A DNA stretch of 64,000 nt from assembly GCA_964245825.1 (NCBI GenBank), contig CAXTNT010000005.1:62001-126000 (forward strand), in the 5' to 3' direction. Source of the stretch: CAJCIY01 sp964245825 (GTDB lineage Bacteria > Actinomycetota > Actinomycetes > Mycobacteriales > CAJCIY01). A program made the translations under genes and the position numbers. The notes below the pieces were generated by a model, which was not told where the DNA came from, ran no database searches, and worked only from the letters and a program-made list of their open reading frames with translations. Shown here in pieces: positions 32,353 to 41,092 of the stretch (position 1 is the stretch's first letter; every line of letters starts with the position of its first letter).

Positions 32353-34329
32353 ATGAGCGAGCCCGGCCTGTCCAACCTGCTCACCGAGACCCGGCGGTTC
32401 CCCCCGCCGCCGGGTCTCGCAGCGGGGGCGATCGCCACCGCGAAGACCTACCTCGAGGCGGCCGAGGACCGGCTGGGCTTCTGGGCAGCCCGGGCCGCCG
32501 AGCTGCAGTGGGCGAAGCCCTGGGACACGGTGCTCGACTGGTCCGGGGCACCGTTCGCCCGGTGGTTCGACGGCGGCGAGCTCAACGTCTCGGTGAACTG
32601 CCTCGACCGGCACGTGGCGGCCGGCCTGGGCGGGCGGGTCGCCTTCCACTGGGAGGGCGAACCGGAGGGCGACCGGCGGACCCTCACCTACGCCGACCTG
32701 CTCGCGGAGGTCTGCCGGGCCGCCAACGCCCTGACCGAGCTCGGCGTACAGGCCGGTGACCGGGTGTGCGTCTACATGCCGATGATCCCGGAGACGGTGG
32801 TGACGATGCTGGCCTGCGCCCGCATCGGGGCCCCGCACAGCGTGGTCTTCGGCGGGTTCTCCGCGCAGGCGCTCGTCGACCGCATCCAGGACGCCGACGC
32901 GCGGGTGATCGTCACCGCGGACGGCGGCTACCGCCGGGGCGCCCCGGCCGCACTGAAGCCGGCGGTGGACGAGGCCCTGACGCGGTGTCCCGACGTGCGG
33001 TCGGTGCTCGTGGTGCGCCGCACCGGCCAGGAGGTGGACTGGACCGAGGGCCGCGACGTGTGGTGGCACGACGTCGTCGCGAAGCAGCCGGAGACCCATG
33101 CGGCGCAGGCCTTCCCGGCGGAGCACCCGCTCTACCTGCTCTACACCTCGGGCACCACCGGCAAGCCCAAGGGCATCCTGCACACCTCGGGCGGATACCT
33201 CACCCAGGTCGCGACCACGCATCGGTACGTCTTCGACCTGAAGCCCGAGACCGACGTGTACTGGTGCGCGGCCGACGTCGGCTGGGTCACCGGCCACTCG
33301 TACATCTGCTACGGGCCACTGGCCAACGGGGCGACCTCGGTGCTGTACGAGGGCACCCCCGACACCCCCGCGCGGGACCGCTGGTGGCAGATCGTCGAGC
33401 GCTACGGCGTGACCATCCTCTACACCGCGCCGACCACCATCCGGACGTTCATGAAGTGGGGCGAGCAGCTGCCGGGCGGCCACGACCTGTCCTCGCTCAA
33501 GGTGCTGGGCAGCGTGGGTGAGCCCATCAACCCCGAGGCCTGGATGTGGTACCGCCGGGTCATCGGCGGGGAGCGGTGCCCGATCGTGGACACCTGGTGG
33601 CAGACCGAGACCGGCGCGATGATGATCACACCGCTGCCGGGCGTCACGGCGACCAAGCCGGGCAGCGCGATGACCCCGTTCCCCGGGATCTCGGTGGCGG
33701 TCGTCGACAACGACGGCCAGGAGGTCGGCAACGGGGAGGGTGGCTACCTCACGCTGACCGAGCCGTGGCCCTCGATGCTGCGCGGCATCTGGGGGGACGA
33801 GCAGCGTTTCAAGGACACGTACTGGAGCCGGTTCACCGGCCAGTACTTCGCCGGCGACGGGGCGAAGAAGGACGATGACGGCGACCTGTGGCTGCTGGGC
33901 CGGGTCGATGACGTGATGAACGTGTCCGGCCACCGCATCTCCACCACCGAGGTGGAGTCGGCGCTGGTGTCACACCCCAGCGTCGCGGAGGCGGCGGTCG
34001 TCGGCGCCACCGACGAGACGACCGGCCAGGGCATCGTCGCGTTCGTGACGCCCAAGGGCTCGGTGGCCGACGACGTCGCGAATGGCGCAGCCTTCGTGCA
34101 CGAGCTGCGCGAGCACGTCGCCGTCCAGATCGGCAAGCTGGCCAAGCCCCGGCAGATCCTGATCGTGCCGGAGCTGCCCAAGACCCGCAGCGGCAAGATC
34201 ATGCGGCGGCTGCTGCGCGACGTCGCCGAGCACCGCGAGCTCGGCGATGTCACCACCCTCGCCGACCCCACTGTGGTCAATGCCATCGGCGACCGGATGA
34301 AGGACCCCGCCGCCGACGAGGAATCCTGA
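32353..34329 (+). CDS. acs: Acetyl-CoA synthetase (AMP-forming)
   Basis: 658 residues, full length. ATP motif YTSGTTGKPKG, WWQTETG, GRVDDVMNVSGHRIST hinge and the C-terminal PKTRSGKIMRRLLR containing the regulatory acetylatable Lys. N-terminal ACAS domain with FDGGELNVSVNCLDRH is specific for acetyl-CoA synthetase. GAGGAG Shine-Dalgarno before ATG 32353. Converts acetate to acetyl-CoA, consistent with the many degradative clusters here. Confidence 0.95.
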   Translation: MSEPGLSNLLTETRRFPPPPGLAAGAIATAKTYLEAAEDRLGFWAARAAELQWAKPWDTVLDWSGAPFARWFDGGELNVSVNCLDRHVAAGLGGRVAFHWEGEPEGDRRTLTYADLLAEVCRAANALTELGVQAGDRVCVYMPMIPETVVTMLACARIGAPHSVVFGGFSAQALVDRIQDADARVIVTADGGYRRGAPAALKPAVDEALTRCPDVRSVLVVRRTGQEVDWTEGRDVWWHDVVAKQPETHAAQAFPAEHPLYLLYTSGTTGKPKGILHTSGGYLTQVATTHRYVFDLKPETDVYWCAADVGWVTGHSYICYGPLANGATSVLYEGTPDTPARDRWWQIVERYGVTILYTAPTTIRTFMKWGEQLPGGHDLSSLKVLGSVGEPINPEAWMWYRRVIGGERCPIVDTWWQTETGAMMITPLPGVTATKPGSAMTPFPGISVAVVDNDGQEVGNGEGGYLTLTEPWPSMLRGIWGDEQRFKDTYWSRFTGQYFAGDGAKKDDDGDLWLLGRVDDVMNVSGHRISTTEVESALVSHPSVAEAAVVGATDETTGQGIVAFVTPKGSVADDVANGAAFVHELREHVAVQIGKLAKPRQILIVPELPKTRSGKIMRRLLRDVAEHRELGDVTTLADPTVVNAIGDRMKDPAADEES

Positions 34330-34361
34330 CCGTCGTCAGTCGCCGACCTTGTAGCCGAGAT

Positions 34362-34387
34362 GCGGCGTGTTCACCGCGACACGCCGC
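34362..34387. terminator. Terminator after acs
   Basis: 9-bp perfect stem (GCGGCGTGT with ACACGCCGC) and 8-nt loop, 33 nt after the acs stop, before the convergent permease gene. Confidence 0.6.
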
Positions 34388-34479
34388 CCCGTACGGACAT
34401 TTCCCACATCTCGACGGATCGTTCAAGGGGTGAGTGCGCAGGCGCCGTGTCGGGGGCGGAGGGTGAATGGGCCTCACTG

Positions 34480-36042
34480 TCAGGCGGCGGCGTCCTCGGC
34501 GGCGAGGTCGATGGTGTGCTTGGGTCCGGTGAACCAGTTCTTGACCGACAGGTGCCAGTAGACCCAGAGCAGCAGCAGCGCGCCCGGGACGACGAGGATC
34601 GTGTAGTTCACGTACTTCCAGGCGAACCCGTCGTTCCAGGGCATCCCGAGGCTGGAGGTCGGCAGCAGCGCGATGATCGACGTCACGACGATCTCGACCA
34701 GCGCGACGAGGCTCATCCAGACGTACTTGCGACCCAGGGTCCAGTTGCCCGGCACGAAGCTCGAACCCGCCCGCCAGCGGTAGTAGATCGGGATGGCAAA
34801 GGCCACGTACAGGCCGATGACGCCGATCGACACCACGGCGAAGAACGCGACCGGCACGGGCGCGCCGTTGATGTCCACCTTCACCAGTGCGGGCAGCGTC
34901 AGGATCACCGAGACCACCGCGGTGGCCACGACTCCGAAGATCGGCACCCGGCTCGGGCTGAGCTTGGCCCAGTACGTGCCTCCCGGCACCGCACCGTCCC
35001 GACTGAAGGCGTAGAGCATCCGCGTGGTGCTGGTCATGCAGGCGACGGTGCAGAAGAACTGGCCCGCCGCCGACACCGTCAGCACGGTCCCGGCCCAGTG
35101 CGAGGACAGGGCCTGGCTGAAGATCACCGCGACGCCGCCGCCGCCGGCCGTCACCTTGTCCTGGTCCTGCACCGCGAACAGGAACGACAGCAGCAGGATC
35201 CAGCCACCGATGGCCGAGTAGAAGATCGACCGCCACATCCCCTTGGCCGCGCTGTTCGCGGCGCTCCGGGTCTCCTCCGACAGGTGCGCCGAGGCGTCGT
35301 AGCCGGTGATCGTGTACTGGGTGAGGATCGCCGAGAGCGGCAGCACGTAGAGGATGAAGCCGGCGCCGTGGGTCTTGCTGCCGAACAGGCCGGTGTTGTT
35401 CACCGTGTGCGAGAAGACCGCCGACGCGCTGGCGTGGTGGTTCGGCACGAAGATCAGGATCAGCACGACCGCCGAAGCACCGGCGACGTGCCACCAGACC
35501 GAGACGTTGTTGAGGATCGCCAGCAAGTGGCTGGAGAAGATGTTGATCAGTGACGCGAGCAGCAGGATGACCAGGAACTCGATGAACACCCGCGTCGGCG
35601 AGTAGTGGCTGGCCCACGACGTGCTGAACGTGCTGACGGTGAGGTCGAAGAACGTGGCGCAGCCGTACGCGACCGAGGCGACGATCGCGAGCAGCCCGAT
35701 CAGGTTGAGCCAGCCGGTGTAGTACCCGGCCTTGGGACCGCCGAGCTTCGAGGCCCACCAGTAGATGCCACCGGAGGTGGGGAACGCCGAGACCAGCTCG
35801 GACATGCACAAGCCGATCACCAGGATGAACACCGAGATGATCGGCCAGCCCCAGGCGATCGCGGCCGGCCCGCCGTTGTTCCACCCCAGCCCGAAGCTGG
35901 TGAAGCACCCCGCCAGGATCGAGATGATCGAGAACGAGATGGCGAAGTTGGAGAAGCCCGACCAGGAGCGGTTCAGCTCCTGCTTGTAGCCGAGCTCGGC
36001 CAGCCGCTGCTCGTCACTGCCCAGCTGCGTGATGTCAGCCAT
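34480..36042 (-). CDS. APC-family amino acid/amine permease
   Basis: 520 residues, 12 or so membrane helices. N-terminal ELNRSWSGFSNFAISFSIIS and SAFPTSGGIYWWASKLGG are typical of the amino acid-choline transporter branch (GABA, choline, ethanolamine, polyamine). ATG 36042, 18 nt after the kinase-like gene stop, so they form an operon. Likely imports the amine used by the gamma-glutamylation pathway encoded divergently. Confidence 0.9.
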   Translation of the reverse strand: MADITQLGSDEQRLAELGYKQELNRSWSGFSNFAISFSIISILAGCFTSFGLGWNNGGPAAIAWGWPIISVFILVIGLCMSELVSAFPTSGGIYWWASKLGGPKAGYYTGWLNLIGLLAIVASVAYGCATFFDLTVSTFSTSWASHYSPTRVFIEFLVILLLASLINIFSSHLLAILNNVSVWWHVAGASAVVLILIFVPNHHASASAVFSHTVNNTGLFGSKTHGAGFILYVLPLSAILTQYTITGYDASAHLSEETRSAANSAAKGMWRSIFYSAIGGWILLLSFLFAVQDQDKVTAGGGGVAVIFSQALSSHWAGTVLTVSAAGQFFCTVACMTSTTRMLYAFSRDGAVPGGTYWAKLSPSRVPIFGVVATAVVSVILTLPALVKVDINGAPVPVAFFAVVSIGVIGLYVAFAIPIYYRWRAGSSFVPGNWTLGRKYVWMSLVALVEIVVTSIIALLPTSSLGMPWNDGFAWKYVNYTILVVPGALLLLWVYWHLSVKNWFTGPKHTIDLAAEDAAA

Positions 36043-36060
36043 GCACGTTCTCCTCACTGC

Positions 36061-37023
36061 TCATGGTTCGCGGACCTCGGTGATCAGACGTGCCAGGTCG
36101 GGTGAGCCGAAGGCCTCGACCGCGCGCTCGTACTTCGCCAGCCCCCACGCCCAGAAGTCGAAGTCCAGGTCGCTGGTCGCGGCCTGGATGGAGGCCCAGA
36201 GCGTCCAGCCGTAGTCCGACATCAGCGCGAACAGGGCGGTCCGAGCCACGCGCCGTGGCGAGGCGGTGCCGAAGTACGCGGCGACCAGCTCGGCGAGCCG
36301 GTCCGGTCCGAGCCGGGCCTCGCTGCAGATGTTGCCCAGCTCGAAGCAGGGGTCGCCGTTGCCGGCGTACTCGAAGTCGATCAGCCACAACCGGCCGTCG
36401 GCCGCCATGATGTTGGCCGGCAGCAGGTCGTTGTGACACGGCACGGTGGGCTCCGGGTGGGCCGCCAACGCGGCCTCGATCACCGCCACCGAAGGCGCAA
36501 GGTCGCGGTACGAGGCCGGCAGCCGGAAACCGCCCGCCAGCACGAGGTCGAGGTAGCGGCGCTGCACCGCGAACATGTCGAAGTCCGTCGGGAACCGCGG
36601 TCCCGCGTGCAGTGCCCGGCAGGTCGCCGCGAGCCGGCCGAGCGTCGCGCTGTCGTCCAGGTCCGCGGCGCCGAAGGTCTGGCCGTCGATCCATTCCAGC
36701 ACGAGTGCGCCCAGCTCCGGCGCCCACGCCCGCACCGCGGGAGCGACGCCGGTGGTCGCGGCCGCCTGCGAGCTCGCGTGCTCGGCGACACGGTCGATCG
36801 CGAGCAGGGCCGAGGGTTCGGACAGCCGGACCACCACCGGCCGGGCGGTGGCCCCGCTCACGCGGTAGTTGCGGTTCGTGAGCCCGCCGGGCAGCGGGGT
36901 CGCCGCCACGGCCGCGGCGTCCGCGCCGGGGATGCGGGCCACCGCGCCCCGGATCCGCCGCAGGTCGTCGGGGTCGATGCCGACCGGGGGCGACGGCGCG
37001 ACGGCAGACGGCGCACCGGTCAC
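36061..37023 (-). CDS. Choline/ethanolamine kinase-like phosphotransferase
   Basis: 320 residues, APH/choline kinase fold. GGLTNRNYRV (nucleotide loop, ~45-54), catalytic loop VPCHNDLLPANIM with the HxD-type Asp and Asn, and metal Asp in LIDFEYAGNGD. GTG 37023 is chosen because GAGGAG lies about 5 nt upstream; in-frame ATGs upstream lack one. Shares an operon with the permease, suggesting it phosphorylates an imported amino alcohol, though it could be a regulator-like kinase. Confidence 0.83.
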   Translation of the reverse strand: MTGAPSAVAPSPPVGIDPDDLRRIRGAVARIPGADAAAVAATPLPGGLTNRNYRVSGATARPVVVRLSEPSALLAIDRVAEHASSQAAATTGVAPAVRAWAPELGALVLEWIDGQTFGAADLDDSATLGRLAATCRALHAGPRFPTDFDMFAVQRRYLDLVLAGGFRLPASYRDLAPSVAVIEAALAAHPEPTVPCHNDLLPANIMAADGRLWLIDFEYAGNGDPCFELGNICSEARLGPDRLAELVAAYFGTASPRRVARTALFALMSDYGWTLWASIQAATSDLDFDFWAWGLAKYERAVEAFGSPDLARLITEVREP

Positions 37024-37122
37024 GGCTCTCCTCACGGTCGACGGCCAGCACACCGCGTCGTGTGGCATGTTCCCGGCAGGAAGATCTCGAGATGGCACGG
37101 ATGGTAGGGGCTGAGGCCCCGC

Positions 37123-37143
37123 AAGGTCCAGGGCCCGGACCTT
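37123..37143. promoter_or_regulatory. Inverted repeat in the permease/dehydrogenase divergent region
   Basis: AAGGTCC, 7-nt spacer, GGACCTT, centred 44 bp before the dehydrogenase GTG in the 153-bp divergent region. A plausible operator for the GntR-type regulator at 40319. A second short hairpin (GGGGC-TGA-GGCCCC) lies just upstream near 37107. Confidence 0.45.
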
Positions 37144-37176
37144 TCCCACCGCCGGTACGCCCGCAATGATGGGCGC

Positions 37177-39621
37177 GTGAGCCCCGGCCGCGACCTGCCC
37201 GCCGCGGCCCGCGTCGTGGTGGTCGGCGGTGGCGTCGGCGGGGCCAGCGTGGCCTTCCACCTGAGCGAGCTGGGCGAGCACGACGTGCTCGTGCTCGACC
37301 GGGCCGAGCTGACCAGCGGCTCGACGTTCCACTCCGCCGGGCTGGTCGGGCAGCTGCGGGCCGACCCGACGCTGACGCGGATGAACGCGTACTCCGTCGA
37401 GCTCTACCGTCGGCTCCAGGCCGGCGAGAACCCGGTCGGGTGGACCGAGAGCGGCAGCATCAAGCTCGCCTCCAGCCCTCAGCGGCTGCAGGAGATCCGC
37501 CGTCAGGTCAGCTGGGCGCGCAGCGTGGACCTGCCGCTGGTGGAGATCTCGGTGGCCGAGGCGGCCGAGCGGTTCCCGCTGATCAGCACCGACGGCGTGG
37601 TGGGCGCCGCGTACCTGCCGTCGGACGGCTACCTGGACCCCTCGCAGCTGTGCCACTCGCTGGCCTCGGCCGCCCGCGGCGGCGGCGTGCACATCGCCAC
37701 CCACACCCGGGTGCTGGGCCTGGATGCCGACCGCGGCCGGGTGACGGGCGTCCGCACCGACCGGGGGGCCGTGGCGTGCGAGGTCGTGGTCAACTGCGGC
37801 GGGATGTTCGCGGCCGAGATCGGCCGGCTGGCCGGCGTCCGCGTGCCGGTGGTCCCGATGTCGCACCAGTACGTGGTCACCGAGCCGTTCCTCGAGCCGG
37901 GCGCCGCGCTGCCGACGCTGCGCGACCCGGACCTGCTCGTCTACTACCGGCAGGAGGTGGGCGGCCTGCTGATGGGCGGGTACGAGCGCGACCCGGCGCC
38001 GTTCGCCACCGGTCCGAGCCGGCACGACGCCATCCCGGCCGACTTCAACGGGCGGTTGCTGCCGGCGGACTGGCCACGCTTCGAGCAGCTCGCGGCCAAC
38101 GCCCAGCGTCGGGTTCCCGGGCTCGGCGACGTCGGCGTGCGCACGCTGATCAATGGCCCGGAGGCCTTCACCCCCGACAACGAGTTCTGCCTCGGCGAGA
38201 CCGAGGTCGCCGGGTTCTTCGTGGCCGCCGGGTTCTGCGCGCACGGCATCGCCGGGGCGGGCGGGATCGGCAAGGTGATGGCCGAGTGGATCGTTGCCGG
38301 CGACCCCGGGATGGACCTCTCGCACATGGACATCTCCCGGTTCGGCCGACAGTGGCGCTCACCCGGCCTCACCCTGGCCCGCACCGTCGAGACCTACCAG
38401 CGCTACTACGACGTCTCGTACCCCGGCCGCCAGCACCTCGCCGGCCGCCCGCTGCGCACCTCGCCCGCCTTCGACTGGCACCGGGCGCACGACGCCGCGC
38501 TGGCGGAGAAGGCCGGCTGGGAGCGGGTCGAGTACTACCGCCCGCACGCGGCGCGGGGCGACGCGACGCTGCGACCCGAGGGCTGGGCCGGCCGGGACTG
38601 GTCCCCGGCGGTGGGGGTCGAGCATCACGCAACCCGCTGCACTGCAGGGCTTTTCGACGAGTCCTCCTTCGCCACCCTCGAGGTGTCCGGTGTCGATGCG
38701 GCGACCTTCCTCTCCTGGGCCTGCGACAATGACGTGGCCGGCGCGGTCGGCGGCATCACGTACACCCAGGCCCTGAACCGGCGCGGCGGCATCGAGGCCG
38801 ACTTCACCGTGACCCGGCTGGCCGACGACGTGTTCGCCGTCGTGACGGGCACCGCGAACGGTGCCCGCGACCTGGCCTGGCTGCGCCGGCAGGCTCGTCG
38901 TCGCGAGGCGGCCGTCCGGATCGCCGACCTCACCGGGCGCTGGGCCTGCTACGCACTCTGGGGCCCGGCGGCGCGCGAGATCCTCGGTCCGCTCACCCCG
39001 GCCGACCTGGGCGCGCAGGCGTTCCCCTTCCTGACCGCACAGGAGATCAGCGTCGGGGACGTGCCGGTGCGGGCGCAGCGCATCACCTTCGTGGGCGAGC
39101 TCGGTTGGGAGCTCTACTGCCCCGCCGAGTACGGCGCCCGGCTGTGGTCGGACCTGTGCGCGGCCGGGGCGGCCCACGGGCTCGTGCCAGGCGGCTATCG
39201 GGCCATCGAGAGTCTGCGGCTCGAGAAGGGCTACCGCGTCTGGGGCAGCGACCTGACCGCGGAGACGACGCCGGACGAGGTCGGCCTCGGGTTCTGCGTG
39301 AAGCTCGAGAAGCCGGGCGGGTTCGAAGGGCGCGACGCGCTGGTGGCCGCCCGGGAGCGGGGACGGACCCGACGGCTCTGCGCCCTGCTCCTGGACGAGC
39401 CCCGGCAGGTCGTGCTCGGCGGGGAGCCGGTCACCGTCGCCGGCCGGGTCAGCGGGCGGGTCACGTCGGGGGGCTTCGGCTACACCGTCGGCCGCTCCAT
39501 CGCCTACGCCCTCCTCGCCGTCGAGGACGCCGGCCCGGGGACGGCGGTGGCGGTCGACCTGTTCGGCCGGGCTGTCGCCGCGACGGTCGTACCCGAGCCC
39601 GTGCATGTCGGCGGCGACTGA
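37177..39621 (+). CDS. FAD-dependent dimethylglycine/sarcosine dehydrogenase-like protein with GCV_T domain
   Basis: 814 residues. N-terminal DAO flavoprotein domain (VVVGGGVGGASVAFHL, ~13-28) with STFHSAGL, where the His matches the covalently flavinylated residue of DMGDH/SARDH. Middle FAO_M domain, then aminomethyltransferase (GCV_T) folate domain (~480-720) and its C-terminal barrel. It oxidises N-methyl amines and can pass formaldehyde to tetrahydrofolate. GTG start preceded by AATGAT and no Shine-Dalgarno, possibly leaderless. Heads the six-gene operon 37177-44604. Confidence 0.88.
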   Translation: MSPGRDLPAAARVVVVGGGVGGASVAFHLSELGEHDVLVLDRAELTSGSTFHSAGLVGQLRADPTLTRMNAYSVELYRRLQAGENPVGWTESGSIKLASSPQRLQEIRRQVSWARSVDLPLVEISVAEAAERFPLISTDGVVGAAYLPSDGYLDPSQLCHSLASAARGGGVHIATHTRVLGLDADRGRVTGVRTDRGAVACEVVVNCGGMFAAEIGRLAGVRVPVVPMSHQYVVTEPFLEPGAALPTLRDPDLLVYYRQEVGGLLMGGYERDPAPFATGPSRHDAIPADFNGRLLPADWPRFEQLAANAQRRVPGLGDVGVRTLINGPEAFTPDNEFCLGETEVAGFFVAAGFCAHGIAGAGGIGKVMAEWIVAGDPGMDLSHMDISRFGRQWRSPGLTLARTVETYQRYYDVSYPGRQHLAGRPLRTSPAFDWHRAHDAALAEKAGWERVEYYRPHAARGDATLRPEGWAGRDWSPAVGVEHHATRCTAGLFDESSFATLEVSGVDAATFLSWACDNDVAGAVGGITYTQALNRRGGIEADFTVTRLADDVFAVVTGTANGARDLAWLRRQARRREAAVRIADLTGRWACYALWGPAAREILGPLTPADLGAQAFPFLTAQEISVGDVPVRAQRITFVGELGWELYCPAEYGARLWSDLCAAGAAHGLVPGGYRAIESLRLEKGYRVWGSDLTAETTPDEVGLGFCVKLEKPGGFEGRDALVAARERGRTRRLCALLLDEPRQVVLGGEPVTVAGRVSGRVTSGGFGYTVGRSIAYALLAVEDAGPGTAVAVDLFGRAVAATVVPEPVHVGGD

Positions 39622-40322
39622 TGGCGGCGCGCATCGGCATCACGACCTACCGGGAGCAGGCCGAGTTCGGCGTGTGGTCGGAGCCCGCAGACCTGCTGCC
39701 CACCTCGTACGCGGACGTCGTGGCGGCCGCAGGCGGCGTCCCGCTGCTGCTCCCCCCGGCGGGCGCGCCGGCGGCGGACACGCTCGACGCCCTGGACGGG
39801 CTGGTGCTGGGCGGCGGCGCCGACGTCGACCCGGCGCGCTACGGGGCGCCGCGGGACCCGCGTACGGGTCCGCCGCGGCCCGACCGCGACGGGTGGGAGC
39901 TCGCCCTGGTCGACGGCGCGCTGCGGCGCGGCCTGCCGGTGCTCGGGGTCTGTCGCGGGATGCAGGTGCTGGCCGTCGCCCTCGGCGGCAGCCTCCTGCA
40001 GCACCTGCCCGACCGGGTGGGCGGGGACGCGCACTGCCCGACCGTCGGCAGACACGGCCGGCACGGCGTACGACTCGCAGCGGGCAGCCGGCTCGGCGAC
40101 CTCCTCGGCGAGCGGGCGGAGGTGGCGACGTACCACCACCAGGCGGTGGACGTGCTGCCGGCGACCGCCGTGCCGACCGGCTGGGCCGACGACGGCACGG
40201 TGGAGGCGTTCGAGCTGACGGGCAGCCCGTGGGCCGTCGGCGTCCAGTGGCACCCCGAGGTTCACGACGGCGCCCGCCTGTTCGCGGGCTTCGTCGCCGC
40301 CTGCGGGGCGGCGGCGCGATGA
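39621..40322 (+). CDS. Class I glutamine amidotransferase-like gamma-glutamyl hydrolase (PuuD-type)
   Basis: 233 residues. Peptidase C26 signature: nucleophile elbow GVCRGMQVL, catalytic His/Glu in VQWHPE, and LVLGGGADVDPARYG near the N-terminus, as in gamma-glutamyl-GABA hydrolase PuuD. Start overlaps the dehydrogenase stop by one base (TGATG). Removes the glutamyl group at the last step of the pathway. Confidence 0.88.
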   Translation: MAARIGITTYREQAEFGVWSEPADLLPTSYADVVAAAGGVPLLLPPAGAPAADTLDALDGLVLGGGADVDPARYGAPRDPRTGPPRPDRDGWELALVDGALRRGLPVLGVCRGMQVLAVALGGSLLQHLPDRVGGDAHCPTVGRHGRHGVRLAAGSRLGDLLGERAEVATYHHQAVDVLPATAVPTGWADDGTVEAFELTGSPWAVGVQWHPEVHDGARLFAGFVAACGAAAR

Positions 40323-41047
40323 GCGCGGGCAACGTGGAGGCCCTGTGGGCGCAGGCGGTCTTCTGCGCCGTACCCGTGCGCAACGCGTTCGAGGTCACCG
40401 TCGAGCGGCTCGCCCAGGGCATCCGCCTCGGCGTGCTCGTGGGCGGGGACCGGCTGCCGCCGGAGCGCGAGCTGGCCGACACCTTCGGTGTCTCGCGCGT
40501 CACCCTCCGCGAGGCGATCAAGGCGCTGCGCGCCGCGGGCCTGCTGGCGTCGAGGCGCGGGCGGGGTGGGGGCACGTTCGTGCTCACCCCCGCAGCGCAG
40601 CGACCAGGGCGCGCACAGCCCACCGATGTCGCGGCGCCCGGACTGAACGACACCCTGGAGCTGCGGCACATCGTCGAGCCGGGGGCAGCCGCCCTGGCCG
40701 CGACCCGGACGCTGTCGGCGGCCGACCGAGCCACCCTGCACCGCTGCCTGCGCGAGGCCACCGAGTGCGACACGGCCGTGCGGCGACTGTCGGACTGCCG
40801 CCTGCACATGGCCATCGCGGCCGCCGGGGAGAGCGCGTCGGTGGTCTCGGTGGTCGCCGACGTACAGATGCGACTGACCGAGCTGCTGCGCGCCATCCCG
40901 GTGCTCCCCGCCAACATCGCGCACTCCGACCGGCAGCACGCCGCCGTGGTGGCCGCGATCCTCGAAGGTCGCCCGGACGCCGCCCGCACGGCCATGGAGG
41001 AGCACGTGGACGGGACGGCCGCGCTGCTGCGGGCACTGCTCCGCTGA
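40319..41047 (+). CDS. GntR/FadR-family regulator
   Basis: 242 residues. N-terminal winged helix DRLPPERELADTFGVSR and C-terminal FCD domain with metal/ligand residues in ELRHIVEP, D/H positions in RLHMAIA and HAAVVAAI. ATGA overlap with the hydrolase gene, so it is produced with the pathway it likely represses. Occupies the place of PuuR. Confidence 0.9.
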   Translation: MSAGNVEALWAQAVFCAVPVRNAFEVTVERLAQGIRLGVLVGGDRLPPERELADTFGVSRVTLREAIKALRAAGLLASRRGRGGGTFVLTPAAQRPGRAQPTDVAAPGLNDTLELRHIVEPGAAALAATRTLSAADRATLHRCLREATECDTAVRRLSDCRLHMAIAAAGESASVVSVVADVQMRLTELLRAIPVLPANIAHSDRQHAAVVAAILEGRPDAARTAMEEHVDGTAALLRALLR

Positions 41048-41092
41048 CCCGACAAGGTACGTTCACCGGACCTTCGCCCCAGGGAGACCGCG

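Noticed and set aside
30433..33933. A 1166-codon open frame on the minus strand
   Set aside because: It runs antisense through the TetR, carotenoid oxygenase and acetyl-CoA synthetase genes, all with intact motifs. Composition (Arg, His, Gly, Pro-rich) is that of a GC-driven shadow frame.
34330..34479. Possible small RNA or gene between acs and the permease
   Set aside because: Apart from the terminator stem, no promoter or coding signal is visible.
36061..38325. A 754-residue version of the kinase-like protein
   Set aside because: The N-terminal extension is antisense to the dehydrogenase gene; the GTG at 37023 with GAGGAG gives the expected size.
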